Below are positions 21,696-33,712 of a stretch of DNA of 64,000 bases, one piece after another (position 1 is the stretch's first letter; the number at the start of each line of letters is the position of its first letter). The notes under the pieces were generated by a model. That model was not told the DNA's origin and searched no databases. It saw only the letters and a program-made list of their open reading frames with translations. The translations under genes were made by a program, and so were the position numbers. The stretch comes from Carettochelys insculpta. Taxonomy: Eukaryota; Chordata; Testudines; Carettochelyidae. The stretch lies in NCBI RefSeq assembly GCF_033958435.1, contig NC_134161.1, positions 12,400,001-12,464,000 on the forward strand. Reading direction: 5' to 3'.

Positions 21696-22996
21696 GGTTT
21701 CCACTGGGAGGAGCCGTTTTTGGTCCCCGTCCTCTCCCTGGAGCCACAAAAGCAGCTTCTGAACCTGAGCGTAGCTCTGGTCACATCAATGAGGCCCCTG
21801 CATTTGCAGGATTGGAGCCTTAAATCTCACCCATGTCTTCAAGGAGGCTGCACTATTGTCTGGTAGAGCAGCAGCCAGTATAGCATCTGGTCAAAACTCT
21901 TTGGTCTTATACATCATCTAATTTAACATAGAAAACAATATGACTGTCTGCTCCACCCTTCAGCGGGAATCACTCAGGCAGAATAACGTTCAGCTGAGCT
22001 TTGCCAGCCTGACGGGCTGTGCTAACAGAAGTGGGACCGTGCCACTCGGACGAATACTACAGCTCTGGCGCTGCTGGCGGCTGAAGGGTTAAGAGGCCAC
22101 TGCATTGTAGAGCAGCAGCAGCAGACTGAAATTTCTGCCTGTCTTTTGTCAGGTCAAATTTACTGCAGTGGCAGAATGTTTCGGCGAGATCCGTCATTGC
22201 CCGTGGCGGTTTGGAAAGCTCCTAAATATGCTCCGTGCAGTCGCGAATGTAAATTGAATAGAAGGGAAAGCAATTTGCGAGGCATTAAAACCCCTCTGCA
22301 GGTTCCTTGGAAATGATCGATGTCTGTAAACCGCGATGTTATCAAGACGTAAACTGAGTTAGGTGATACAATTCCGTCCCTAAACTCATTGGCTTCCCAG
22401 GTTGTTTTTTGGGCAATTTGCCAGATCCCTGGTTGCATTCACCACTGGTCTGAGCAGATAGAGCAGTGACTCCACCTCTCTTATAAGCATCTTCACCAAC
22501 ATATAGGCAAGGGAGACATGCACACCTCGCCAGAGCAATTTGGAAGCACGTCTGGATCTTTGCAGACGCAAAACAGCATCTGTCACTGGTTGGCTTGGAG
22601 ACCCCCTGCCCCCATCCTAGGGATGTGGCTTTAGTTACACACACCTTCAACACCACCAGCTTCTACAACGGCAGTGCACCATATCTGGGCACAGAGCCAC
22701 CAGCCCCAAGGAAATTCCACTGTAGCGTATGTCCTCCAAAACACATCACAAACTCACCAGATCTGTCTTCTGTTCCCTACACCGGCTTCCCATGGAATAA
22801 GGCAAGATCTGAGTCTCAATATGTATCATCACAGTGTTCTAGCCTGTGTAAATGACCACAGAAACCTCCAGGATGAGCTCTATGGTCAACAGTTCCACTC
22901 CTCTGGCACCTACTGCCATGCAGGAGACAAAACTCCCTTGTGGGATGGTCCCAATGAACTTCCCCTGGAACTATGGTCGATCACAGACCTCACCAC
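21696..22996. other. Unassigned stretch with a candidate conserved noncoding element
   Basis: No repeat recognised. The part 22135-22420 is complex, unusually CpG-bearing for this window (TTTCGGCGAGATCCGTC, GTGCAGTCGCGAATG, AACCGCGATG, AAGACGTAAAC) and non-repetitive. It is a candidate conserved noncoding sequence; only alignment could show it. Confidence 0.35.
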
Positions 22997-23092
22997 CAGT
23001 GTTCCCTATAAGCTGAGTGCTTGAGCAGCCGTCCAGGAGAGATTCAGGCACCGCCCCACTGACCAGCAGAGTGCCCACAGTGGACAGAGCTC
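22997..23092. mobile_element. Short hAT-like MITE (TGTTCCCTCTAA family), copy 2, truncated
   Basis: CAGTGTTCCCTATAAGCTGAGTGC...GAGAGATTCAGG...CAGCAGAGTGCCCACAG is the reverse orientation of the 45959 copy. It stops where the mariner-like MITE at 23093 begins, so the far half is missing. Confidence 0.7.
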
Positions 23093-23392
23093 CAGGCTGA
23101 ACCTCTCTAATCCAGAGCTCTCTCACCTGGCAACATGGGTAGTTTGGCATGATTTTAGTTAGCTGGGGAACCACTTATGGGTGTGGCCAAGTTTCCCGTG
23201 GTCCCATAAAGTTGGTTTACAGCCACCAGTCCTGGCTCTCAGTGTTCTGTGCTGTTATTTAGCCTTAAATGTCTCTGAAGAGCCCAGTAAGCAGTCAGAG
23301 TGTTTAGTAACATTAGCCTCCCATGGTTTAGCAAATTCTCTGGTTCATCACTGGTCAGGTCCCAAGGATGCCAGACTACAGAGGTTCAGCCT
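23093..23392 (+). mobile_element. Mariner/Tigger-like MITE, copy 3
   Basis: Ends CAGGCTGAACCTCTCTAATCC and GAGGTTCAGCCT form inverted repeats. The interior is uninterrupted and shows the original sequence of the site disrupted in copy 2 (GGTTTACAGCCACCAGTCC). It directly abuts a truncated hAT-like MITE on the left. Confidence 0.85.
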
Positions 23393-24312
23393 ACAGCTAC
23401 TTCAGACAACCAATTCCTGCAGCAAGCAGTTATGGGCTAAATACTCCACAAGGAAAGATTCTTCCTAACCCTGGTTGATTAAAGGTGGTTTTATATCCTG
23501 AAATATAAGCTTTTCTAACCATTCCTAAGTGAAAGTTCATTAAAATAAATGTGCTGTTATTGTAATGCTCATTCTTATATAGGTTTTTCCTTCGAGTGGG
23601 GTTTGGAATGCTGTTAAGGTTTTGCTGCAAAGGAAGAAAGAGTTAAGCTGCAACCCTTCTCTGTCTCCATCCCAGGCAATGTGTATGTCTCTCAATCAGA
23701 GTGTGATTGCAATCAGCACGATGGTATGGTTTGCATTAAATAGAGCTGGGGGATGGGAGAAGGGAGAGCTTAGATTGCACAATCTGCAAAATTTATGTCA
23801 AAAATCACAAACAACAACACAAACAGCCATTTCCCCTATCTTCCCATGGCTAAGATTTTCCCCAAGGGCAAGGGAACTGGTTTGAAAGAGAACCAAGGTC
23901 TGCTGGACACCTCACTCAAGCCTGCCTGACCCCTCCAAGCCTTCCTACATCAGCCTTTCAAATAAGTCTATGTTACTATTAATTTTCCCTCATGTTTTTA
24001 ATTAAATTCTACACTTCCTTCAAATACTAGTCAATGAAGCATCCAAATTTCCTCCAAACACCCTTGATGATGCTGAATTATGCAGGTTAGCGTGAATTAA
24101 AACAGTAGCATAAGGAGAAATATTGCCATGGATCCATGACTCATGGTACATTAGGAGCTGGGAAAAAAGCCTTGTAAAGATTCAAAAACCTTTGGAGAAA
24201 CTTTCTTCCCAACCCTCATTAATTCAAGGTGGCCTGAAGCATAAAGATTATATCCCTTGAAAGTCCTGATTTTTAAATCCTGACCATTTGTAACAACTGG
24301 TTATTCTAAGCA
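23393..24312. other. Unassigned AT-rich stretch
   Basis: No repeat recognised. The patch 24040-24180 (TGATGATGCTGAATTATGCAGG, GCGTGAATTAAAACAG, TGACTCATGG) has AP-1/homeodomain-like words and could be a conserved noncoding element. Confidence 0.3.
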
Positions 24313-24614
24313 CAAGTTGAACCTTTCTAATCCAGCACACTCAGGACCTAACCGGTGCCAAATGAGAGTGCCAGAACAGGTGAGGTTAATATTGTCTAGC
24401 AGCACTTCCACTGTTTACTAGACTTTTAGGGTAAATTACAGCTAAATAGCAGCACAGAACACTGAGAGCCAGGACTCGTGGTCGAAAACAAACTTTATGG
24501 GACCACAGGAAACTTGGCCACAGCCATGGCAAGAGGTCGTCTGGCTAACTAAAATCATGCCGGATTATGGATGTTGCCAGACCAGAGAGTGTCACGCTAC
24601 AGAGGTTCAACCAG
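24313..24614 (-). mobile_element. Mariner/Tigger-like MITE, copy 4
   Basis: It begins CAAGTTGAACCTTTCTAATCCAGC and ends GAGGTTCAACCAG, with TA following. The interior is the reverse complement of copies 2 and 3. No coding capacity. Confidence 0.85.
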
Positions 24615-26690
24615 TATCTATGAAAATACCAATCCGTTCTCTGATTCCTCACAGCTTCTCATGACAAAATAGTGGCCAAAACAAAAAGAATTGTGGGGCA
24701 AAATTATATTTTCAGCCAGCTATCGAGCTGTTTTTGTTGGTTTTCAAAATGTTCATGGAAAACGTTAAACTAGCAGCCTACAAAAACCAGATGCGGCTTT
24801 TTTCCAATAAAAATATTCCCATTCCCCTCCCCCACACTCCCGATTTTCAAACTGTTTTAAATAAATAAAACACAAAAAAGTTCAGCCCACAGTAGAGGGG
24901 CAAAAGGGTGAAGGTGTGTGCGCCTCTTCTCTCCTAAAAATCCCCATCTATGCTTAGCCCTGGAACACTGCAAATTAGTTATCATCGCCTCCCACCTTGC
25001 ATGCAGCTGACAACAGGGGTTTACAAATACTTTTCTTTAATACAGCTGTTCCCACTGGAAGGGAAGGTGAAATACAAGTAGGGACACAAGCAGATGCTCT
25101 ACATCTAGATAGGCCAGGTAGATATGGAGGTCATTGTTTCCACCATAACGAGGCGGATGTAATGAGAGGACCTGACAGCTGTGACAGACTGAAAATACCC
25201 AGGACAAAGCTTATGGAATGAAAATCATCTTTGCTGAATTAAGTTGAACCTTGCTGACTCAAGTGACTACCTTTGGGCTCCATTGTATTCAAAAATACAG
25301 CGTGTATGTGGTCTGCTAGGAACGCGTGTAACTTTTCTAGAGCCTTGACTAATGCAAATATTAGGAAATTCAAAGAGCTGCTTGGGACAGTATGTGTAAA
25401 ATGCATTTGCTAGGAAGGGAATCCAAATGACCCACTTTAAATCAATCTTTTTGAAGCTGTGCCCTGGGGAGAGACCTGTGGTCTACTAATTAGCAACTGC
25501 TGGAAACTCCAGAGGAGAGACCCCTGAACTGTATAAAGGCTGGATTAAACTGTACATGAGCACGCTAGTTCTGAGGTGAGGCTGGTGTGAACCTCTGACT
25601 GCAGAAGAGACCTCCTTGGAGTTATGCCAGAGCTCATGGTAGAGCTGGCTGATTTCTAATAAACTTGGCCTGTATGTCACCTCCTCAGTTGTTTTCACAT
25701 GTGTTTTCTCTTCTTTTATCTTACGAATTATACAGGCTTGCATAAAAAGTGCTCTGTGGAACCTGTAACTGGGGGCAGTCACCCTGCTATGTGAAGGGAA
25801 GGCCAGCAGGTGCGCTCAGGCAGAGAAGAAGCCAGGGAGCTGTGCTGACTGGAGATAACCTGGTTAGAAGACAGAGTGAGTTTGGTCTCCACACAAGAGC
25901 AGACACGGCCAGGAGAGCTGGAATCTGGACAGCGGTGGCTTGGTGGAGCACAGAAGGGAAATTCAGGTGCAGTTGCCCTGAACCATGACCACAGGCATCC
26001 TGGGGGAACCCATTCAATTATTTCCTGGACAGCTTTATTCCCTGGATTGCCACTTCTGCCCTGACCTTTCAGACTTACACATTTCAGCCGTTCGGCTAAT
26101 AAACATTCTGTTCCCACGCCAGCACAGGTCCTGCAAACATTTGCACAGAGTCCTTAGACACCTGTCCTGCTTAACGTCTCTCTTTACAGCCTCTGAGGCT
26201 GCGCTCTGGGCTTCCTGCCACAGGGCCTCAGGGAGCTGTCCATCACGAAGCAAACCTGCTGTTGCACCACTGTCCAGCACAGGATCATGCACAGCGGTGT
26301 GGGTGGTTATGAAGGGAAGAGGCCACAGCCTCCTCCAGCTACAAGGGGCATGGGGCGGGAGGAGATCCTACATGAAGAGGGCAGAGGCTTTGACAGGAGG
26401 CTGCTGGTGGTCACAGGGGAGTGGCTAGACTCATCCTAACCCTCAGACCGTAACGCCTTCCGGGTAGAGCCCTTCATGGACACAAAAATAGGAATCCGCA
26501 TCCGCCAGGCTCAACTCCTCATCTGATCCATAATCCAGATTTTACTTGCATCTGCACAAAGGAGGGGCAGGGAGAGGTGAGCTCAGATGGGAAAAGTGAG
26601 GGCCAAGCTGTGCAGGAAAGAAGCAGACAGCATGAAAGGAGGGACCCAGGAGTAAGGGGTAGCAGGGACCCAGGGCTGGAGCTCTGCAGC
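24615..26690. other. Unassigned stretch
   Basis: No repeat, exon or RNA gene recognised across two kilobases. Open frames up to 147 codons (25985-26428) overlap frames on the other strand and have no domain. Confidence 0.3.
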
Positions 26691-26855
26691 TGTGTTCCCT
26701 CTAAATATTGTTCCATCCATGGGTGGAATAAATTTTGTTCTGTCCACCCAGGCATGTATGGACGTGCAGCGGGCTGTGGGTGCTCTGCTGATCCACTGAG
26801 TGCACCTGAACCTCTCCTGGGCAGCCACCCAAGCACTCAGCTTAAAGGGAACACC
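26691..26855. mobile_element. Short hAT-like MITE (TGTTCCCTCTAA family), copy 3
   Basis: TGTGTTCCCTCTAAATATTG at the left and CAGCTTAAAGGGAACACCG at the right are inverted ends. Inside are GGTGGAATAAATTTTGTTC and GGTGCTCTGCTGATCCACTGAGTG, as in the other copies. Target duplication is not clear. Confidence 0.75.
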
Positions 26856-27400
26856 GCTCCACAACTCAGTGTTCACTAGGCAGTGGGTGGGGGACACTCA
26901 TGACCAGCACTCAGCCCCTCCTGCTGGAAGATTTAGCATGGAGCTTTCCATTTGCTCCCCCTGCCAGTTGTGCGGGGGTTTGCCCTGGCATTCCCTCCCC
27001 CCACCTCGCCGCCAGGTGGAGGAGGTGCAGAGAGAGCCCTGAGCAGGGACCCCCTCCACTATCTGTGGATATCTGTAGACATGCAGGGCTTTACTTCAAG
27101 GCAGTGACCTTATCTTGGTGGAGAGAAGGAAGGAAACATTTATGTTTCCTTTTTCCATTATGGATTTTCTCTCTGCCTCTTTCGTCTCCCCTTTCCACCA
27201 TCTCTCCCCAACCCAGGAGGGGCCAAGGCCTGGTGTAAAAGAGGAGGAATAATCCTTACGCCTGAGCACCACCGCAATGCCAACCCAAACGTCTGCTGAA
27301 TGTGGAGCTAGGCCACAAGGAGAACATGTCCCAGGCTCCATCACTCAGGGAGTAGAGTTACTACAGCTTTAGAAAAGCCCCTTCCATCACTACAGCATGT
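26856..27400. other. Unassigned stretch
   Basis: No repeat recognised; short frames on both strands only. Confidence 0.25.
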
Positions 27401-27408
27401 GTCTACAC

Positions 27409-27781
27409 CAGTGTTTCTCAAACATCTTCTAAAATAAAAGTGGTCCTAAGGTAGTCTGAGATCTTGAAACAAGCGCCATTCAGTTTTTCCACATTATTGT
27501 ACCCTTTGCAGGAGTCAGATTTGTGTTTCATACAGCCAAGTTACACCTCCCTTACAAAACGACTTACTTACAGAATCACACAAAAATCTCACAGAAGACT
27601 ACTACTGAAAACATGCTGACTTTCGACCATCTTGTTATCGAGTAAATGAACTGAAGTAGAAATATTGTACAGCAAGCTCTTTCATCTGGCAGCCAGGCAA
27701 ACATCTAGATGAGCTGATGTATCCCCTGGAAGACCGCAGTGTACCTCCAAGGATACATGTATCCCTGGTTGAGAAACACTG
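27409..27781. mobile_element. hAT Charlie-like element, 373 bp, perfect target duplication
   Basis: Ends CAGTGTTTCTCAAAC and GGTTGAGAAACACTG are perfect or near-perfect inverted repeats of the Charlie-type hAT terminus. Both flanks are GTCTACAC (27401-27408 and 27782-27789), an exact 8-bp target duplication. The interior is AT-rich and non-coding. Confidence 0.93.
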
Positions 27782-27789
27782 GTCTACAC

Positions 27790-29917
27790 TACAGGTTAAC
27801 AGCACTCAGCTCCTGCAACGTAACTATGCTACTGTGGTGTGCAGAAACACTCTAGGCCTGAATCCACTGAATGGGTGTAGCAGCCTCTAATTCAAAACAC
27901 AGTGGCAGGGAGCAGGGACAGCTGATACTGTTTGTAGAGCCTGGTCCGAGGTACCTTTAGTGCATTCTGACTGTGCTAGTAACCCTCTGAAGGCAGCAGG
28001 AAAGAGCTGGTCTCTGTCTGCCTGTCTTCTATGTTCCTATTGCACCAATCAGAAAGCAGAAATCTCAGCTGCCTTTCCTTACCTTACAGTCCCAAGTTGG
28101 ATTTCAGTGAGAGATACCCTGGTGATGCTCTGCAGCTGCATTTGGCACCATCTTCTTGACAATGTCACGACACTGCACTGCAGCACCACAGCATCCTGTC
28201 ATGATACCAGGTTGGGATGCAAGGTCACCGCTACGTGTCACAACGCGGTATCTTAACACCCTCCTGGTACAGCATTATGTGCATGAGGCAAGTGAGCTCA
28301 GAAGTGGCCATGTGCTGATCTCAATTGCAGGCTCAGGCCAGCTATAAACTTACAGCAAAGTCACGATAAAGAGGCAGATTTGTTCTTAAATATAAAGCAA
28401 TCTAAAGTGAGCTACAAGCATCCCTCCTCCAGAGACAGGCCTGGCTTCCACTTCAGGACAGCAGCAGGGAGGCAGCTGTGTGTACCAGGACGCTGCTCGC
28501 TCTTCCTCACGTTCCCCTGACTGTCAGGGAGAGTGGGGAAAGTACAGGGCTTGTATACGTGGTTCTCTGGCAGGTGAATAATTCACAGAATCTGTGCACT
28601 TTTCCCTTGCTCCCTGACAGCAAGTGGAATGGGAAGAAGAGCAAGTGGCGTCCTGGTAGGTATGGCTGCTGCTCCCACCTGCCCTCCCGAACTGGTGCCT
28701 TTGGAGATCTGCAGTAGCTGTGCCCCATTCCTAACCCTGGAGAGCTGCCCTTTTACCCTGGCCGGTTTGACGAGCTCTCTCTCTCATCTCACTCTCCCCT
28801 TGGAATGTCAGCCTCTCCCAGAACTAGCCTTACAGTTTGACAAGGGGGCACTTGCTCTGCTCCTAGCCACGCCAGATCCATCCTGGGGCTAAAGGTACAT
28901 CCCAGTTGTGACTGAACTATGGGAAGAACGGTGCCCTGTGTCCTTGGAGGAACAGGTACAAATCCCATTTCATCCCCTGTAGAAGTAGGAAGCTGGAACC
29001 TTTCTTTAGTGCTGGTCCCCAGATGGCTTGCAAATGCAATTGGGCTCAGCAGGCCGAGGGGACATATTTGGCACCACCCTGAATCAGGCCAGGTGCTCCC
29101 ATTAAAACAAAAAGAGGTCAAAATAAAAGACAAAACCAGAAAGAAAAGGGAGTGAAACGTGGAAGTGGTTGGGAGCATCTGCTGCTCATTAGAAGAGGGG
29201 ATACTTAACACAATACGGGCAGCACACTGGCCTTTAATCATTGTCTTCTTAGGCTGGGTTTAATTTTAAAGTGTGTTTAAATCCTGGTGTTTCCCTCTAC
29301 ATCAGCAGCCTTGGGGAGTCTGGCTCACCCTATTTATTCTCAGCTGCTTTGCTGTCTCCTATCAGCAGAATTAGGGAGCCGTGTCGGCAGAGATACTCCT
29401 GTGCAGCCAGTGAGAAGTTCACACAGAAAATTGATACTCGCTACAAATTATTCTGGATGATTTACTGGAATGAATTAACTGGCGGGGACGTGGGGAAAAT
29501 TCCAACCGCACCTCCGCTGCCTGTCTATCCGGATTCTGGATAAAGATTGTCTGCCCTGCAGGTTTTGGGGCAGAGGTTCTCAAATCTGCAGAGCACTGGG
29601 GGTCTGCTAACACTTGCTGCCAGCCTGATCACATGGTGCTAGGTTCCTTTCCCTGTTCCCAGGTGGTCAACTGCAGTCCCTCTACATTTCCCCAATGTTC
29701 CTTTCCCAGGTGATTTCTAATCCTAATCACCCATAGAAGGGGATGTGGTGGGGCAGGGCTGGTCCCATCATCATTGGTGATGTCCATGAGACTAGACATG
29801 GCTCACACTCTGAAAAGGTCTGAGGAGGCTGTGGCAGAAGACTGCTGGTACCCATGACTTCATTATAAGAGGCCAAATGCTGCCTGCTCAGAAGAGTATG
29901 AGAGCTTTGCCATTAAT
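27790..29917. other. Unassigned stretch with a candidate conserved patch
   Basis: No repeat recognised. Part 29400-29520 (GAGAAGTTCACACAGAAAATTGATACTCGC, TTATTCTGGATGATTTACTGGAATGAATTAAC) is complex and AT-rich and may be conserved noncoding DNA. Open frames of up to 150 codons lack domains. Confidence 0.3.
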
Positions 29918-30058
29918 ATGGAGGTTGTGGAATCTCCACCACTGGAGATATTTAAGAGCCAGTTAGACCGACATCTATCAGGGATGGTCTAGACAGTGCT
30001 TGGTCCTGCTGTGAGGAGAAGGGACTCTCGAGGTCCCTTCCCATTCTTGTGTTATGAT
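29918..30058 (+). mobile_element. CR1 LINE 3' end
   Basis: GGAGGTTGTGGAATCTCCACCACTGGAGATATTTAAGAGCC, then CATCTATCAGGGATGGTCTAGACAGTGCTTGGTCC and CGAGGTCCCTTCCCATTCTTGTGTTATGAT are the end of ORF2 and the 3' terminus of CR1. Strong 5' truncation. Confidence 0.9.
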
Positions 30059-30102
30059 AAAGGGTGGGAAGGGGATAAGGAACTACCCAGAGAACTTCAC
30101 TG

Positions 30103-30398
30103 AGGCTATGTTGACACTTCTGGGAAGATCGAGCAGTCAGGGTCTCTCTTCGGTAGTTCAATTTCACATGCACGGTAGAGATGTGCAAAATCCAAGTGTC
30201 TGGGTCATCGGCTGACTCCCGTACTCCTTGATATTGTGAGGAGTAAGGGAGATTGATGGGAGAAACTCTCCCATTGACCTCCCTTAGGGAGATAGGCGAG
30301 GTAAGTCGACTGCAGATAAGCCAATCCTAACTACATAATTGCCATATCTAGAATTGCATATCTGCAAATGACTCACCTGCCTAGTGCAGACCAAGTCT
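30103..30398 (+). mobile_element. GTCTACAC-type MITE (M1), copy 4
   Basis: Left end GAGGCTATGTTGACACTTCTGGGAAGATCGA, middle TACTCCTTGATATTGTGAGGAGTAAGGGA and GGGAGAAACTCTCCCATTGACCTCCC, right end CCTAGTGCAGACCAAGTC. It is full-length relative to the family. Confidence 0.85.
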
Positions 30399-31310
30399 GA
30401 GAGTGGAAATATAGCAGGGCAGACTGATGGAAGAGAACAACCAGCTTCCTACACAGCCGGTGAGGAAGGCACAAAGACATTCCAACAGCCAGTGGGATTT
30501 AGGTAAACAGAAGAGGCAAGCTCCATCCCTAGCACAAACCCAGTCACTTCCATAGATTTACACTAGAGGTGGATTTAGCCAAGAAATCTTATACTTGCAA
30601 GCAGAGTCATGGATTCCTTAACTCGCATCCAAAGACGGCAATTCCAGTTTTCTCACAGGGCAGAACATGAGCAACGGATCACCACAACCTATTGATTGCC
30701 CTTTGGAGATCTTCCATCCAAGCACCGATTGAACCAACCCAGCAATGCTCAGTTAACAAGACCAAATTGGAGCCAAGCATGAGAGGTCAAGACCTCCAAG
30801 ATCCAGAAGGTTGTACAAGCAGAAATGAGTAAGTGTACTTGTAGCCGAGTGACTATTGAGACAGTCACTTTACACACCATGCATTCACGTAATGACAAGG
30901 GATGGAAGACTGTATATAAACTGACAGGAGACAAAATATATCCTGTGAGAGAGGAAAAAAATTGCTTCCACGTCAGCCTTCATCGTCTGGTCTGAGAGGA
31001 AGCACTGCAAGGCCATTAGAGTACCAATAATGAGATCTGGGATGGACAGGAGAACATAACTCTTCTCCACTGACAGGCCGCGAAAGACCACCCAGCAAGG
31101 TCTGCAGTATCAAGGGTGTCTCTGAGACAGAGCTCCCTAACACCTAGGCACTTTGTGAAATCTTTAGCCTTATCATCTCTGTTCCTCATTCTCCATATAT
31201 GTAAAACAGGAAACTAATGGGGGTGGGGAAACTGAAGAAGGTGAGAAACCTAACTAGCATTTCTAAAACTCCTGGAAACCCACGTTGAAAGATCAATGCA
31301 AATGCATTTA
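30399..31310. other. Unassigned stretch
   Basis: Mostly unrecognised. A MIR-like core lies at about 31165-31225 (CATCTCTGTTCCTCATTCTCCATATATGTAAAACAGG). Confidence 0.3.
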
Positions 31311-31646
31311 CAGTAAACTCTTGCATATCTGGCATTCTATCATCCAGAACTCTCAAGTAACTGGCATTTTAACCAAAAGTGAATTGTAGTTATGTTTTCC
31401 GTAAATACAGTATAATGAAAGTAAATACAAATAAATACAGCAAATGCAGGATAAATTGACAGTGTACAGTATTATTGTTGTTGATAAATAGAACAAAATA
31501 CTCTACATACATTTTTGTTTCTTAATGTCAAATCTGGTTTTTCTTTAGTATTATGCCATGCTAAGTATATCTTTCTATTATCCAGCATATTGGAATATCC
31601 GGCAACCTCCTGGTCCTGGGGCTGCCAGATATGAAAGAGTTCACTG
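31311..31646. mobile_element. Tigger-like MITE, second family, 336 bp
   Basis: The left end CAGTAAACTCTTGCATATCTGGCATTC mirrors the right end CCAGATATGAAAGAGTTCACTG, and TA stands on both sides (31309-31310, 31647-31648). The interior is AT-rich with TATTATCCAGCATATTGGAATATCCGG near the right. TIR and TA target fit pogo/Tigger elements. It is different from the CAGGTTGAACC family. Confidence 0.85.
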
Positions 31647-32408
31647 TAATTATTTCTGGTGATGAAGTGGTCCTGCCAGATGGGTCCAGCAGATTACGCC
31701 AGTCGCTCAAATGCCACACACTGTGGGCGCTAGTGTCCTCAGAGACCAGTGCCCGTTTCTCTCCTTCACCATCATTTGGATGGTGAGAAACCTGCACTCC
31801 TCCCGCAGGGCGTTAGCATCGCCTTGCTGAGTATGTTTTCTCATGATTGCCAGGGTTGCTGCTTTGAGTAATTACATCTAGGGTTTCCAGAAAGGCTTAG
31901 GGAAGTGAAGCATTGTGTACACCTCAGTCCCCTTTGATAAGCCCCATTTCCATGTACCTGCTACATGTCTTTTACAAGTCATTGATATTTTCAAGAGAGG
32001 CGGCATGGGCCTTGGGAGAGAAGTTGGCAGACAGGGCTTTTGGTTTCTATTTCTGTGTCACTGATACACTCTGGGGCCCAGAGAAAATCACCTCAGCTCA
32101 CTAGGCCTCATTCCCCCATGTGGGAAATGCTGTGAGATCTACTGTGCTTCTCCAGACCAAAGAACTGGATTCCAATAGAGCAGCAGTTCCCCTTTGTCTG
32201 TAGGTCCTCACACTCATTTGCCAGGCTGTGACCTCCCTTATGAGTGGGTGTCTTCCAAGCAGGCCATGTGACTTGCGCAGGGGTCAGTGATCGACCTGGC
32301 ATTGGCGAAGTGATACAAATCCCCACATAAGCAAGTACTGGCCAGGTCAGCAGGGGGTCATTCAAAGCCACTTGCCTTGAGGGGTTTCTAATTAGCAGTC
32401 CTGTAGCG
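31647..32408. other. Unassigned stretch with a MIR-like core
   Basis: Around 32050-32150 the order CTGTGTCACTGATACACTCTGGGGCCCAGAGAAAATCACCTCAGCTCACTAGGCCTCATTCCCCC recalls the MIR core on the plus strand, strongly decayed. The rest is unrecognised. Confidence 0.3.
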
Positions 32409-32740
32409 CAAGGTGGCCAACCTGTAGCTCTCAAGCCGCATGCGGCTTTCTGATCACCGCCGCTCTGTGCACGCACTGGGGCATATGCCACACACAATTG
32501 GATAGTTCGGGGCAGCTGCAAGGCAGGGCTGGGGGTGCCTGGCTGTGGTGGAGAGGAGGGGAATAGGGATAAAATGCGGGAGGCAAGGAGTGCCTGGCTC
32601 AGGGGCAGGGGGAGGGCATTGAGCCACGTATTATATATATTTTATCTATCTCTCGATGGTTGGATGGATGGATGGATGGATATGTGGCTCTTTCACTCTA
32701 TCCACAGCTATTTTGGCTCTTATTAAACTGGCTGGCCCTG
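32409..32740. mobile_element. hAT-like element (GTGGCCAACCTG family) with GGAT microsatellite
   Basis: It begins CAAGGTGGCCAACCTGTAGC and ends ACTGGCTGGCCCTG. Flanks CTGTAGCG and CTGTAATG agree at 6 of 8 positions. The interior contains CAAGCCGCATGCGGC and TGTGGCTCTTTCACTC, as in related hATs, plus a GGAT tandem. Confidence 0.65.
32659..32682 (+). repeat. (TGGA)n microsatellite
   Basis: About five to six copies of a four-base unit near the right end of a hAT-like element. Confidence 0.9.
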
Positions 32741-32784
32741 CTGTAATGTGAAAAGGCACTGGGACAGCTTCGTCCCAGACACAA

Positions 32785-33712
32785 CACCATCGGAAATGAG
32801 ATCTGGCAAATGAAACTTCACGTGGATAAATGTGAAATAATGCTCATTGGAAAAAATTAACCCCAACTATACATGCAATACGATGGGAGCTAATTTAGCG
32901 ACAACTAACCAGGGAAGAGATCTTGGAGTCACTGCAGATAGTCCTCTGAAAACATCCATGCGCTGTACAGCAGCAGTCAAAACAGCAAACAGGATGTCAG
33001 GAATCATGAAAAAAGGGGATAGAGAATAAGACCGAGAATATCTTATTGCCCTTATATAAAACATGGTACGCCCACATCTTGAATACTGTGTACAGATGTG
33101 GTCTCCCCATCTCAGAAAATATATATTGGCATTAGAAAAGGTTCAGAAAAGGGCAGTTAAAATGATTAGGAATTTGGAATGGGTCCCATACAAAAGAGGT
33201 TAAAGAGACTAGGATTTTCAGCTTAGAAAAGAGGAGACTAAGGGGGGATATGACAGAAGCATATAAAATTATGAGTGGTGTGGAGAAGTGAACAAGGAAA
33301 AAGTATTTACTTGTTCCCATAATATAAGAACTAGGGGACACAAATGAAATTAATGGGCACCAGGTTTAAAAGAAATAAAAGGAAGATCTCCTTCACACTG
33401 CACACAGTCAATCTGTGGAACTCCTTGCCAGAAGAGTCTGTGAAGGCTAGGACTATAAGAAGGTTTAAAAGTGAGCTAGATAAATTCATGGAGGTTAGGT
33501 CCATTAATGGCTGTTAGCCAGGATGGGTAAGGATTGGTGTCCCTAGCCTCTGTTTGTCAGAGACTGGAGATGGATGCCAGGAGACAGACTGTTACCTGTT
33601 CTGTTCACTCCCTCTGGAGCACCTGGCATTGGCCACTGTCAGCCGACAGGATGCTGGGCTGGATGGATCTTTGGTCTGATCTAATCAGGCCATTCCTATG
33701 TTCTTATGCCAC
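32785..33712 (+). mobile_element. CR1 LINE, ~0.9 kb
   Basis: It runs from ORF2 C-terminal sequence (GTGGATAAATGTGAAATAATGCTCATTGG) through GAATACTGTGTACAGATGTGGTC and GGCACCTGGCATTGGCCACTGTCAG to the 3' end GGGCTGGATGGATCTTTGGTCTGA...CCTATGTTCTTATG. It belongs to the same tail type as 1445, 3513 and 41838, distinct from the 8.1-kb type. Confidence 0.93.
32847..33029 (+). pseudogene. CR1 ORF2 remnant
   Basis: The frame reads NPNYTCNTMGANLATTNQ, RDLGVTADSPLKTS then AAVKTANRMSGIMKKG, a conserved CR1 ORF2 block that lies between the RT domain and the C-terminus. It stops shortly after, and frames shift downstream. Confidence 0.85.
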
